From Fusobacterium sp. (GTDB lineage Bacteria; Fusobacteriota; Fusobacteriia; Fusobacteriales; Fusobacteriaceae): 64,000 bases of DNA. Numbering within the stretch: the first letter of the stretch is position 1; each line of letters begins with the position of its first letter. A model generated the notes under the pieces. The model was not told where the DNA came from. It was given only the letters and a program-made list of their open reading frames with translations, and ran no database searches. The stretch covers positions 50,351 through 114,350 of the forward strand of contig NZ_JAWDXO010000004.1 in the NCBI RefSeq assembly GCF_032477075.1, written 5' to 3'. Shown here in pieces: positions 54,088-60,829 of the stretch. The translations under genes were made by a program, and so were the position numbers.

Positions 54088-54582
54088 TTATTTGTTTAAT
54101 TTTTCTAATTCAGCAAGTCTTTTTTCCAATTCCTTTATTCTTTCCTTGCTTATATTTTTTCCATCTAATTCATTATTTATATTAATTATTTCTCTAAATA
54201 TCTCTTCTCTAGACATTCTTTGATCTTTAAGAGCCTGTTCTTTTGCTGCTGCTTCTTCTTTAGCTTTCTGTACTCTTAAAGCTTCCTGTCTTTTAGTTTC
54301 TTCAGCTTTTTCTTTCATAGCTGCTTCTTTCTCTAAAGCTTTTTGTTTTAATTCAGCTTCTCTATTAGCTGCTTTCTGCTTCATTTCTGCTTCTTCTGCT
54401 AGAGCTTTCTGTCTTAGTTCTTCTTTTTTAGCTGCTTCCTCTTTTTCTTTTTTCTCTATTGCCAGTTTAACTAATCTTTCTCTTTGCATATCTTTTTCTG
54501 ACAAATTAGAAGTATTTCCAGCATTATTGTTAGAACAGCTTATTAATAGTAAAGAACCCAAAATTATAAGTGTCTTTTTCAT
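54088..54582 (-). CDS. coiled-coil lipoprotein
   Basis: The 164-residue protein starts MKKTLIILGSLLLISCSNNN, with a lipobox LISC. The rest is an almost unbroken charged helix rich in Ala, Glu and Lys (EEAEMKQKAANREAELKQKA). It may form a long coiled coil from the inner or outer membrane. Its start overlaps the stop of the preceding gene by four bases. Its role beside fadA is probably surface related. Confidence 0.75.
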   Translation of the reverse strand: MKKTLIILGSLLLISCSNNNAGNTSNLSEKDMQRERLVKLAIEKKEKEEAAKKEELRQKALAEEAEMKQKAANREAELKQKALEKEAAMKEKAEETKRQEALRVQKAKEEAAAKEQALKDQRMSREEIFREIININNELDGKNISKERIKELEKRLAELEKLNK

Positions 54583-55115
54583 ATTTTTTCCACTTCCTTC
54601 CCATCAATCTTTTCTGTTTGTTCATCTTTAATAATTCCTTCTTTTTTCAATATATCATTCAATTTATATTTTTCAATTATAGAATTATAGTACTCAACTT
54701 GTGCTTGATTATACTTTTCTACAGCTAAACTTTTATATAATATTGGAAGCATTTCTTCTAAAGGTTTATCATCAAATTGTTCTTTATGCCTTTTATAAAA
54801 ATCTGCTGCTTCTTCATCTGTGATTTGAGTTTTATTTTTTAACTCTCTTTCTATAAAATAATTTATTTTAATTTGATTTTGAGCTATTTGAATATTTTCA
54901 AGTTCTTCAGGTGAAAATTCAGCCTTTTTAACCTCTTCTAACAATGCTTTATAAACTAATATTCTTGCAACTTCATCTTTATCTTTTTGCTTTTCTGTTT
55001 CAGTTAAAGTAATCTGTGCAGAACCATTATTAGTATTTTTATTACCAGTATCATTACATCCTGTTATTAATATCCCAGCAGCAATAATAGATACTATTCC
55101 ACAAATTTTTTTCAT
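54579..55115 (-). CDS. lipoprotein with a SurA/parvulin N-like helical region
   Basis: The 178-residue protein starts MKKICGIVSIIAAGILITGC, with lipobox ITGC. The mature part has ENIQIAQNQIKINYFIEREL and ITDEEAADFYKRHKEQF, which resembles the chaperone helices of SurA/PpiD-type proteins but has no isomerase domain. It could be a periplasmic chaperone for the FadA proteins made by the same operon. This is inference from similarity of pattern and location. Confidence 0.65.
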   Translation of the reverse strand: MKKICGIVSIIAAGILITGCNDTGNKNTNNGSAQITLTETEKQKDKDEVARILVYKALLEEVKKAEFSPEELENIQIAQNQIKINYFIERELKNKTQITDEEAADFYKRHKEQFDDKPLEEMLPILYKSLAVEKYNQAQVEYYNSIIEKYKLNDILKKEGIIKDEQTEKIDGKEVEKI

Positions 55116-55154
55116 TAAAAATCCTCCCGATATTTTGTTTTAAAGAAAACTTTT

Positions 55155-55397
55155 CTATTTAATTTCTTTAATTTTTTCTTTTATTCTCTGAATTTCATAT
55201 TCATTTCTTTCTTTTTCTGTCATTCTAGAGATTTCAGCAGCTTTTCTAGCTTGTTCTGCTTCTTTTTCTTTTTCCTTTTCATAATATTCTCTTCTTCTCT
55301 GATTAAGAATATCTAAAGGATCATCACTATTTTGTTTAGCGTTTGAACAGCTCACAACTAAAATGGCTGATAGAAACAAAAAACTTAATTTCTTCAT
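55155..55397 (-). CDS. small charged lipoprotein, first gene of the fadA operon
   Basis: I chose ATG 55397, preceded by GGGAGGG; a longer frame without a good site is unlikely. The 80-residue product begins MKKLSFLFLSAILVVSCSNA, lipobox VVSC, followed by a charged helix (RREYYEKEKEKEAEQARKAA). Its 5' end faces the invertible segment, with the left inverted repeat 96 bases upstream of the start. Confidence 0.7.
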   Translation of the reverse strand: MKKLSFLFLSAILVVSCSNAKQNSDDPLDILNQRRREYYEKEKEKEAEQARKAAEISRMTEKERNEYEIQRIKEKIKEIK

Positions 55398-55440
55398 AAT
55401 TCCCTCCCAATTTGATCTTATTCGTAATTTATAATAGTCT

Positions 55441-55462
55441 AAAAGAAGCTGCAACTTCTTTT
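55441..55462. repeat. perfect hairpin between the switch and the fadA operon
   Basis: AAAAGAAG-CTGCAA-CTTCTTTT. It lies in the untranslated leader that the fadA operon would have when the promoter is inverted. It could be a regulator site, a leader hairpin or a weak stop. Confidence 0.5.
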
Positions 55463-55485
55463 ATTAAATTACATTTTTTCATTAG

Positions 55486-55508
55486 GTAATAAAAATATCT
55501 TATATTAA
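55486..55508 (-). promoter_or_regulatory. left recombination site of the predicted invertible segment
   Basis: Read on the minus strand: arm TTAATATA, core AGATATT, arm TTTATTAC. It contains most of the 21-bp inverted repeat 55493-55513. The outer arm differs at two positions from a perfect arm. Confidence 0.75.
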
Positions 55509-55573
55509 CCATTAACCGTAATCTAATGATGAATTTATAGTAATTTTCAAAAAAAATAAAAAAGGAGAAAAAA

Positions 55574-56170
55574 ATGGATAAAAGAGGACAGGAAGTTAAA
55601 TATATTTGTAAGGAAGATTTAAAAAAATTAAGAAAATATTTTAAATTAAATGATAAAGTTGTAATTTTAGCATTGATAAATATAGGTGTAAATGTTGGTT
55701 TAAGAATTTCTGATTTGTCAAAAATAAGATTTGAAGATATTAACGTGGAGTATGTTGTGAAATTAAAAGAGAAGAAAACTAAAAAGATGAGGGAGATTAA
55801 GTTAAATACAGTTTGTCAGAATTCAATTGAAGAATTAAAGAGATATTATGAGACATTAGGTTATTCTAGAGAAAAAGGATTTTTATTTAAATCTTTAAAT
55901 AGAAAATATGTAAAAGAATTGTTTGATAAGCCTATTTCAACTGTCTCAATAAGTAAATATTTAAATCAGGCTAAGGCAGATTTAAATATTGCATATCCCA
56001 TTGGAACTCATTCTTTAAGAAAAACATGGGGGCACACAGTTTATAGAGGAACTTTAGACATAGCATTGGTAATGTCTATATTTAATCATTCTTCAGCAGA
56101 ACAAACATTAAAATATATAGGAATAGAGCAAGAAATGATTAACAAAGTATATGATAAATTCAAGATATGA
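55574..56170 (+). CDS. tyrosine recombinase (FimB/FimE-size), probable DNA invertase
   Basis: The 198-residue protein is just the catalytic domain, the same size as the fim switch recombinases. All active-site residues are visible: R44 (NVGLRISDLSKI), a lysine in KEKKTKKMRE (about residues 66-71), H146 and R149 (GTHSLRKTWGHT), H172 (IFNHSSAEQTLKYIG) and nucleophile Y181. It lacks the N-terminal core-binding domain of XerC/D. It lies inside a pair of inverted repeats and is divergent from the fadA operon, so it probably inverts its own DNA. AAAAGGAGA precedes the ATG. An integrase of a lost element is the alternative. Confidence 0.85.
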   Translation: MDKRGQEVKYICKEDLKKLRKYFKLNDKVVILALINIGVNVGLRISDLSKIRFEDINVEYVVKLKEKKTKKMREIKLNTVCQNSIEELKRYYETLGYSREKGFLFKSLNRKYVKELFDKPISTVSISKYLNQAKADLNIAYPIGTHSLRKTWGHTVYRGTLDIALVMSIFNHSSAEQTLKYIGIEQEMINKVYDKFKI

Positions 56171-56225
56171 GTTCAATTTTTTAAGTTTATAGAAAGAAAA
56201 TAGTTAATTTATTTAAAAAAAATAG

Positions 56226-56254
56226 TTGATTTATTTTTAAAAATACGATATCAT
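56226..56254 (+). promoter_or_regulatory. outward promoter inside the invertible segment
   Basis: TTGATT (56226-56231) and TATCAT (56249-56254) are 17 bases apart. The predicted RNA start (about 56261) is just inside the right repeat. In this orientation it reads toward the 121-residue gene at 56809; after inversion it would read into the fadA operon. Confidence 0.6.
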
Positions 56255-56269
56255 AAAAAAGAGAAATGG

Positions 56270-56292
56270 TTAATATAAGATATTTATATTAA
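56270..56292 (+). promoter_or_regulatory. right recombination site of the predicted invertible segment
   Basis: Arm TTAATATA, seven-base core AGATATT, arm TATATTAA. The two arms are perfect inverted copies of each other, which is the classical layout of a tyrosine recombinase core site. Confidence 0.75.
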
Positions 56293-56808
56293 TCATTATT
56301 TTCTTATTAATGCTTATATACTAGGTATTATTAAAAACATACTTTCTTCCTTTTAAAAAACAATTTATATTTTAAAAAATATATTTTCACATCGTATAAA
56401 TTCGTTTTTAGACTAGATAAATACTTTTTAAATTATCTTTTATACTTTAATTTAAAAATAAAATTTTAGCAATCAAAAATATATATTTTTTATATAAAAT
56501 CCGACTATACATTTTGTATCAAGTCTTAATTTTACAAATTTTATTTCTCAAATATTTTATTTATTATAAATATTTCTTTTTAATTTCTGAATTTCAAAAT
56601 CAATTATTTTATTCAATATTATTTTAATTTATTATATTTTGATATTTATTTATTTTTTACATAATAAAATGAATGCATAGAATTATTATGACATACAAAA
56701 AAAATCATATTTTATTATATAAAATTTTCATCATAAAAACAGTATTTTAAAAATACATTAATAATCACATCACGTATATATTTAATTTATAATTTTAGAG
56801 GTGATAAT
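56293..56808. other. long AT-rich gap right of the switch
   Basis: No gene is seen over 500 bases. It would be the leader of the 121-residue gene if the switch promoter drives it in the current orientation. I saw no third copy of the recombination site. Confidence 0.4.
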
Positions 56809-57174
56809 ATGACAGAACTTAAAAAGAGAAATTTATTTAAGAAATTCGATTTAAATATTTTGTTAGATCATCTTGAGGAGAATAACAATCTTGTAGTAAA
56901 ATTTTTATTTAATGAAAATGAACAGAATTTCCCTCTAGAAATATTTGATATTCTTCTTAGAGAAATTCAGTTCTTAAAAAAAGTATGTGACAATATGGGA
57001 GAATGGAAAAATTTAATAAAAGTATATACAAACAGCATCATATCTGTAAAAGAAAATATGAAGTTATTTTATTATATTCAGAATGGAAAAATCCAAAATA
57101 TTCTTATAACAAAAGAATTAAAAGAGAAACTTGAAAATAAAATAAGTCTTTGTATTGATGAAAGTTTAATATAA
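56809..57174 (+). CDS. orphan soluble protein, 121 residues
   Basis: GAGGTGA lies upstream of the ATG. The protein begins MTELKKRNLFKKFDLNILLD and is helical and charged, with ENEQNFPLEIFDILLREIQF in the middle and a C-terminal ITKELKEKLENKISLCIDES. There is no signal peptide. I do not recognise the family. It is the first gene to the right of the invertible segment, in the direction its promoter now points. Confidence 0.6.
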   Translation: MTELKKRNLFKKFDLNILLDHLEENNNLVVKFLFNENEQNFPLEIFDILLREIQFLKKVCDNMGEWKNLIKVYTNSIISVKENMKLFYYIQNGKIQNILITKELKEKLENKISLCIDESLI

Positions 57175-57212
57175 AAAAAGGAATCCTCTATATGCGAGTT
57201 TTCCTTTTTTTA
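57173..57212. terminator. bidirectional terminator
   Basis: AAAAAAAGGAA...CCTC and GAG...TTCCTTTTTTT form a stem with T runs on both strands. It closes both the 121-residue gene and the queuosine-precursor transporter gene. Confidence 0.7.
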
Positions 57213-57213
57213 T

Positions 57214-57921
57214 TTATAACTCTGTTTCTTTTATTTTTCCATTTAATTTTAAATGATTAGCAATATACACAAATGGTGTATCAAAAACTGCTACTATAAA
57301 TTTCATACAATAAGTAGTGATAAATATTTCTAATAATACTTCTTTAGGATAAATACCCCAAAAAGCTATCAGTGTAAAAATAGTATTATCTATAAGCTGA
57401 CTTATCAATGTACTCATGTTATTTCTAATCCAAATATGTTTTCTTTCACTAAACTTTTTTTTCCACATTTCGTATGCCCATATATCATGACTTTGAGATA
57501 TCCAATAAGATACAAGGGAAGCTACTGCTATTCTTGGCATAAAATCAAATATTCTTTTTACCCCATTGAAAGTAATTAAACCTTCCTCCACATTAGAAGG
57601 TATAAATGCTACAGCTACCTGCATTATTAATGTCATTGCCAACAAAGAAAAAAATCCTATTTTTACAGCTTTTTTGGCATATTCTTTTCCATAATTTTCA
57701 GCAAGAATATCTGTCACCAAGAATCCGCCAGCATAAAGTATATTTCCTAGAGTGGTACCAAATCCAAATAAGTCCACCAACATAACTACTTGAATATTAG
57801 CTAATATAGTTGAAATTGGTATCCAAATATACAATCCTATTTTTCCAAATCTAGAATAAGCAAATATTATTGCTAAAAAATTTATCAGCAGCATTACTGC
57901 CCACAAAAATTCGTTTCTCAT
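57214..57921 (-). CDS. queuosine precursor transporter (YhhQ/QPTR family)
   Basis: The 235-residue protein has six helices. It has YIWIPISTILANIQVVMLVD, NILYAGGFLVTDILAENYGK (the VTDxLAExYGKKxA family signature), FMPRIAVASLVSYWISQSHD, and QLIDNTIFTLIAFWGIYP. It imports queuosine precursors such as preQ0, preQ1 or queuine. It lies 19 bases downstream of the QueL-like gene and behind a preQ1 riboswitch, which supports this role. The gene is often called yhhQ. Confidence 0.9.
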   Translation of the reverse strand: MRNEFLWAVMLLINFLAIIFAYSRFGKIGLYIWIPISTILANIQVVMLVDLFGFGTTLGNILYAGGFLVTDILAENYGKEYAKKAVKIGFFSLLAMTLIMQVAVAFIPSNVEEGLITFNGVKRIFDFMPRIAVASLVSYWISQSHDIWAYEMWKKKFSERKHIWIRNNMSTLISQLIDNTIFTLIAFWGIYPKEVLLEIFITTYCMKFIVAVFDTPFVYIANHLKLNGKIKETEL

Positions 57922-57940
57922 TTTCCCTCCTATAATTTAT

Positions 57941-58645
57941 TTATTGTTCAAAAACTCCTAGATCTTTGTTATCAAGAAGTAATTCTACCTTGTTATCAGA
58001 TGTTAAATATGAATATTTCTTTATAAACCATTTCACCAGATTATCATCTCTTTCTATTACTGTTCCATTATTAATAAAAATATTTATTGTTACCCCTTGA
58101 AAATTTTCTAAAGCAATTTTTATATCATTTTCTATCATTTCTTTTGTTTGACCTTTTACACATACTAATAGACATACAGAAAATAATTCCTTACTTATTT
58201 TCTCTATGTCTTCATTTTTCATAATAAAGTTTTTATTATATACTCTCACTCTAAAATCATTATCAAATGTTTCTACTCCCATTCTAAAACGTATTTCTAC
58301 TCCTGGAAAATATCTCTCAATTTCTTTGAGTCTTTTTATATATCCATAATAAATTTCAAAATAAAGAACTTTTATGCTCTTTTCTATAACTATTCTTTTT
58401 ATTTCTTCTAAAGTTTTTGGTGTCAGTTCAAAAACTGATCCAGAATTTATAACTTCTAAAACTTCAAATTCTCCTGTTACTTTTTTTAAAGCTTCCATAT
58501 TTACAATATCAATTTCCTTTTCATCTAAAGAATTATCCTCTATATAATTGCAAAAACTACATTTTCCATATTTACATGGAAAGCTTTTTAAAAGAACTAT
58601 TTCTCTTTGATGTTTATCAGTGATTTTATTGTATCTTATTCCCAT
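57941..58645 (-). CDS. radical SAM protein, QueL-like
   Basis: The 234-residue protein has a radical-SAM-type iron-sulfur cluster motif CKYGKCSFC near residue 24 (spacing CX4CX2C, unusual against the common CX3CX2C). It has EVINSGSVFELTPKTLEEI and FEIYYGYIKRLKEIERYFPG, with FRMGVETFDNDFRVRVYNKN after them. Its neighbour is a queuosine precursor transporter and the leader is a preQ1 riboswitch. Clostridioides difficile uses a radical SAM lyase, QueL, in queuine salvage; this is the best candidate function. It is an inference, not a proven match. Confidence 0.7.
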   Translation of the reverse strand: MGIRYNKITDKHQREIVLLKSFPCKYGKCSFCNYIEDNSLDEKEIDIVNMEALKKVTGEFEVLEVINSGSVFELTPKTLEEIKRIVIEKSIKVLYFEIYYGYIKRLKEIERYFPGVEIRFRMGVETFDNDFRVRVYNKNFIMKNEDIEKISKELFSVCLLVCVKGQTKEMIENDIKIALENFQGVTINIFINNGTVIERDDNLVKWFIKKYSYLTSDNKVELLLDNKDLGVFEQ

Positions 58646-58673
58646 TTTTGCTCCTTAATCTAAAATTTTTCAA

Positions 58674-58699
58674 TAAAAAAAGCAGAGTCCAAACCCTGC
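58674..58699 (-). terminator. terminator in the preQ1 leader
   Basis: On the minus strand GCAGGG-TTTGGA-CTCTGC is followed by seven T. It is the expression platform of the preQ1 riboswitch. Confidence 0.75.
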
Positions 58700-58713
58700 A
58701 TAAATAAAAAAAG

Positions 58714-58753
58714 ACTAGTTTTTTATAGATGGTTGGTTCACGCTAGGACATCT
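58714..58753 (-). promoter_or_regulatory. preQ1-I riboswitch
   Basis: On the minus strand AGATG-TCCTAGC-GTGAACCAAC-CATCT is followed by ATAAAAAACTAG. This matches the preQ1-I class: a five-base-pair stem, C/A-rich loop, and a downstream A-rich tail that forms the H-type pseudoknot. It sits just before the transporter/QueL-like pair. Confidence 0.9.
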
Positions 58754-58797
58754 CCCTCTTAATAGAGGATTTAGTGATTTATTTAATTTGACAATAT

Positions 58798-58826
58798 ATT
58801 TTATATGTAACTTAATAAAAAGTCAA
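58798..58826 (-). promoter_or_regulatory. promoter of the preQ1-controlled operon
   Basis: On the minus strand TTGACT and TAAAAT are 17 bases apart. The rest of the gap to 59099 is AT-rich and holds AGCAG/CTGCT inverted repeats but no gene that I can see. Confidence 0.6.
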
Positions 58827-59099
58827 TAATAATTTTATAAAAGTATATGCTTATTAATATTATTCTGCATAAATTTTTATAAAAATCTTAAAAAATTATA
58901 TAATTTAAACAATTAAGCAGCTAATAGTTTTAACTGCTATAATTATTAAAATTTTAAAAGCTGACTTACTCCGACTTTCCTTTAAATATAGAGCAATTTT
59001 TATCTGCTTTTTTATATAAAAAGTAATTTGATAATTATTATTCCATCAAAATTTAATTTAATATTTTTTTAAAAAGGCATTCTCTAATTTTTATTATAT

Positions 59100-59648
59100 T
59101 CAGATACTCTTCAGTGCTTCTTCAAATTCTTCTTTAGTTATTCCATATCTATTTAATCTTGATAAGAATTGTTTTCCATTGGAATATCCAATTCCTAATT
59201 TCCCTCCAACTTTTTCTCTCCTAACACTTGCATCTCCACTTCCTACAAGTCCACAATCCATTAGATAATCCATTGTAAATATTGTGGTCTTCTCTTCCAT
59301 CACACTACATCTAGCTTTCTCTAATGCCTTTATAATAGCTTCAGGAGAGGCATTCTCTACACCTATATCTCCATCTTTTGTTCCTTCTATTCTTCTGATA
59401 TAAGCATCTTTTGCCTCTGGGAAAAATTTATGTATATATTTTCTAATTTCTTCACCAGCATGATCTGGATCAGTAAGAATTATTATCCCTTTTTTTTGGT
59501 TTGCCACTCTTATTTTTTCAATAGTTCCCTGTTTTCTTACAGCAAATCCATTTACCTGTATTATTTCAGCATCAACAGCAGCTTTTACTGCTGATATATC
59601 ATCTCTTCCTTCTACAACAATTATTTCTTTTATACTTTTTCTCATCAT
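59100..59648 (-). CDS. rnmV: ribonuclease M5
   Basis: The 182-residue protein begins with a TOPRIM domain: KEIIVVEGRDDISAVKAAVD with the catalytic Glu, then GIIILTDPDHAGEEIRKYIH with the DxD pair. The C-terminal domain has DYLMDCGLVGSGDASVRREK. These are the RNase M5 features. It matures the 5S rRNA precursor, and a 5S rRNA gene is at the right edge of the window. AGAGGTA precedes the start. Confidence 0.92.
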   Translation of the reverse strand: MMRKSIKEIIVVEGRDDISAVKAAVDAEIIQVNGFAVRKQGTIEKIRVANQKKGIIILTDPDHAGEEIRKYIHKFFPEAKDAYIRRIEGTKDGDIGVENASPEAIIKALEKARCSVMEEKTTIFTMDYLMDCGLVGSGDASVRREKVGGKLGIGYSNGKQFLSRLNRYGITKEEFEEALKSI

Positions 59649-59773
59649 TACCTCTCAAATATCTCTTTATCTTGAATTGTCAACCTATATATTGTATCAG
59701 AAATACCAGAAAAATAATAGAGTTTAAAAAAAACTCTTTGAAGATTTTTTAGATCAACAAAGAATTTCATATA

Positions 59774-60805
59774 TTACTTATTTATTTTTTCATTAAAAAA
59801 TTTTAGAAAATTAGCCATATCTCTAGCTACATAATCCCAAGTATGTGTTTCTCCATCACATAAATATCCTCTAAAATTATATTTATTCTTTTTCATTCTC
59901 CCCATTACATCTAGCCATTGCTGAAGCATTAAATGATTTACTCTGTCTTCTATTCCTACACTAGCATAAAAATATTTATTTTTTAATTTATCCTCTTTCA
60001 TATATTTTATCATACTATATGGATCTTCTTTCAATATTTTATATCCCCATGAACCAAAAACTCTTACAAACTGTTTTTTATCAACATCAGTAAAAAGAAA
60101 TTTAGGAATATAAATAAATTTAAATAATCTTATAACTCTTCTATTAACACTCATTCTTATGAGGTTTATTGCGCCTGAAAAACTACCAATAACTTTAAAA
60201 ATCTCTATATATTTAAGCCCTAATTTAAAAGCTGCGTATCCTCCCATGGAAAAACCTGCTATTCCAAAAGGTGATTCAGTAAACTTTATTTTTATTTCTG
60301 GAATAAGCTCTCCTATTATATAATTTTCATACTGATAATTTTTTTCTATAGCAAAATTAGAATACCAACTTTGCCCATCTCCTCCAGAAGATACTAAAAT
60401 AAATATCATTGGATTTATTTCACCTTTTTTCAACAAAGAAATATAGTTTTCTAATAATTTTCCTTTTTCCAGCCAATCATTATTTTCATCTCTCAATCCA
60501 TGAAGAAGAAATAAACAGGGAATATTATTTTTTATCTTATTTTTAGGGGAAATAATAGTATATTTCATTTCTTCATTCACAAAAGAACTTTTAATATTTT
60601 TTTCTTCTAAAGTTATATATTTATTAATTTCTTCTTGCGATATATTAGAATAGTTTGTATCTGAATTTTTTATAAATTCAACTTCTTCAAAGCTGTTAAC
60701 TCTTTTCAGTTTCCTAAGAAGTTTTGATTTATATGGATAAGTTATTATATAAAATATCCCTAATATAATCATTAGCCAGAGCAAAAAAAACTTTAATACC
60801 ATCAT
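59774..60805 (-). CDS. alpha/beta hydrolase, esterase-D-like, membrane anchored
   Basis: The 343-residue protein has an N-terminal membrane helix (LKFFLLWLMIILGIFYIITY). The hydrolase part has LFLLHGLRDENNDW near residue 98 (oxyanion region), the nucleophile elbow GIAGFSMGGYAAFKLG with S186, and a late DGETHTWDYVAR that supplies the catalytic His. It belongs to the esterase D/antigen 85 group. It probably hydrolyses esters in the envelope. The substrate is unknown. It follows asnS by 24 bases. Confidence 0.78.
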   Translation of the reverse strand: MMVLKFFLLWLMIILGIFYIITYPYKSKLLRKLKRVNSFEEVEFIKNSDTNYSNISQEEINKYITLEEKNIKSSFVNEEMKYTIISPKNKIKNNIPCLFLLHGLRDENNDWLEKGKLLENYISLLKKGEINPMIFILVSSGGDGQSWYSNFAIEKNYQYENYIIGELIPEIKIKFTESPFGIAGFSMGGYAAFKLGLKYIEIFKVIGSFSGAINLIRMSVNRRVIRLFKFIYIPKFLFTDVDKKQFVRVFGSWGYKILKEDPYSMIKYMKEDKLKNKYFYASVGIEDRVNHLMLQQWLDVMGRMKKNKYNFRGYLCDGETHTWDYVARDMANFLKFFNEKINK

Positions 60806-60829
60806 GAATCCCCTTAATTAATATTCAAA

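Larger units (their letters stand above)
55493..56285. mobile_element. predicted invertible DNA segment (phase switch) carrying its own recombinase
   Basis: Bases 55493-55513 and 56265-56285 are exact reverse complements over 21 bp. They enclose a 198-residue tyrosine recombinase gene and, next to the right repeat, an outward promoter (56226-56254). Recombination between inverted sites would flip the segment. In the present orientation the promoter points right, away from fadA. When flipped it would point left, about 130 bases from the first gene of the fadA operon. This is inferred from sequence alone. Confidence 0.75.

Noticed and set aside
55441..55462. Perfect hairpin before the fadA operon as a terminator
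   Set aside because: The downstream T run is short on either strand, so I list it only as a hairpin.
55398..55470. A fixed promoter for the fadA operon outside the invertible segment (TTGCAG...TATAAA on the minus strand)
   Set aside because: The spacing is only 15 bases, and at 17 bases no -35 is present. I do not count it, but experimental mapping is needed to exclude it.
55574..56170. Recombinase as part of a prophage or integrative element
   Set aside because: No phage, conjugation or cargo genes and no target-site tRNA are next to it. The flanking repeats are inverted, which suits inversion and not excision.
58921..59020. A possible small RNA or tRNA-like fold in the gap before rnmV
   Set aside because: Only short AGCAG/CTGCT repeats are present; no cloverleaf and no promoter-terminator pair could be built.
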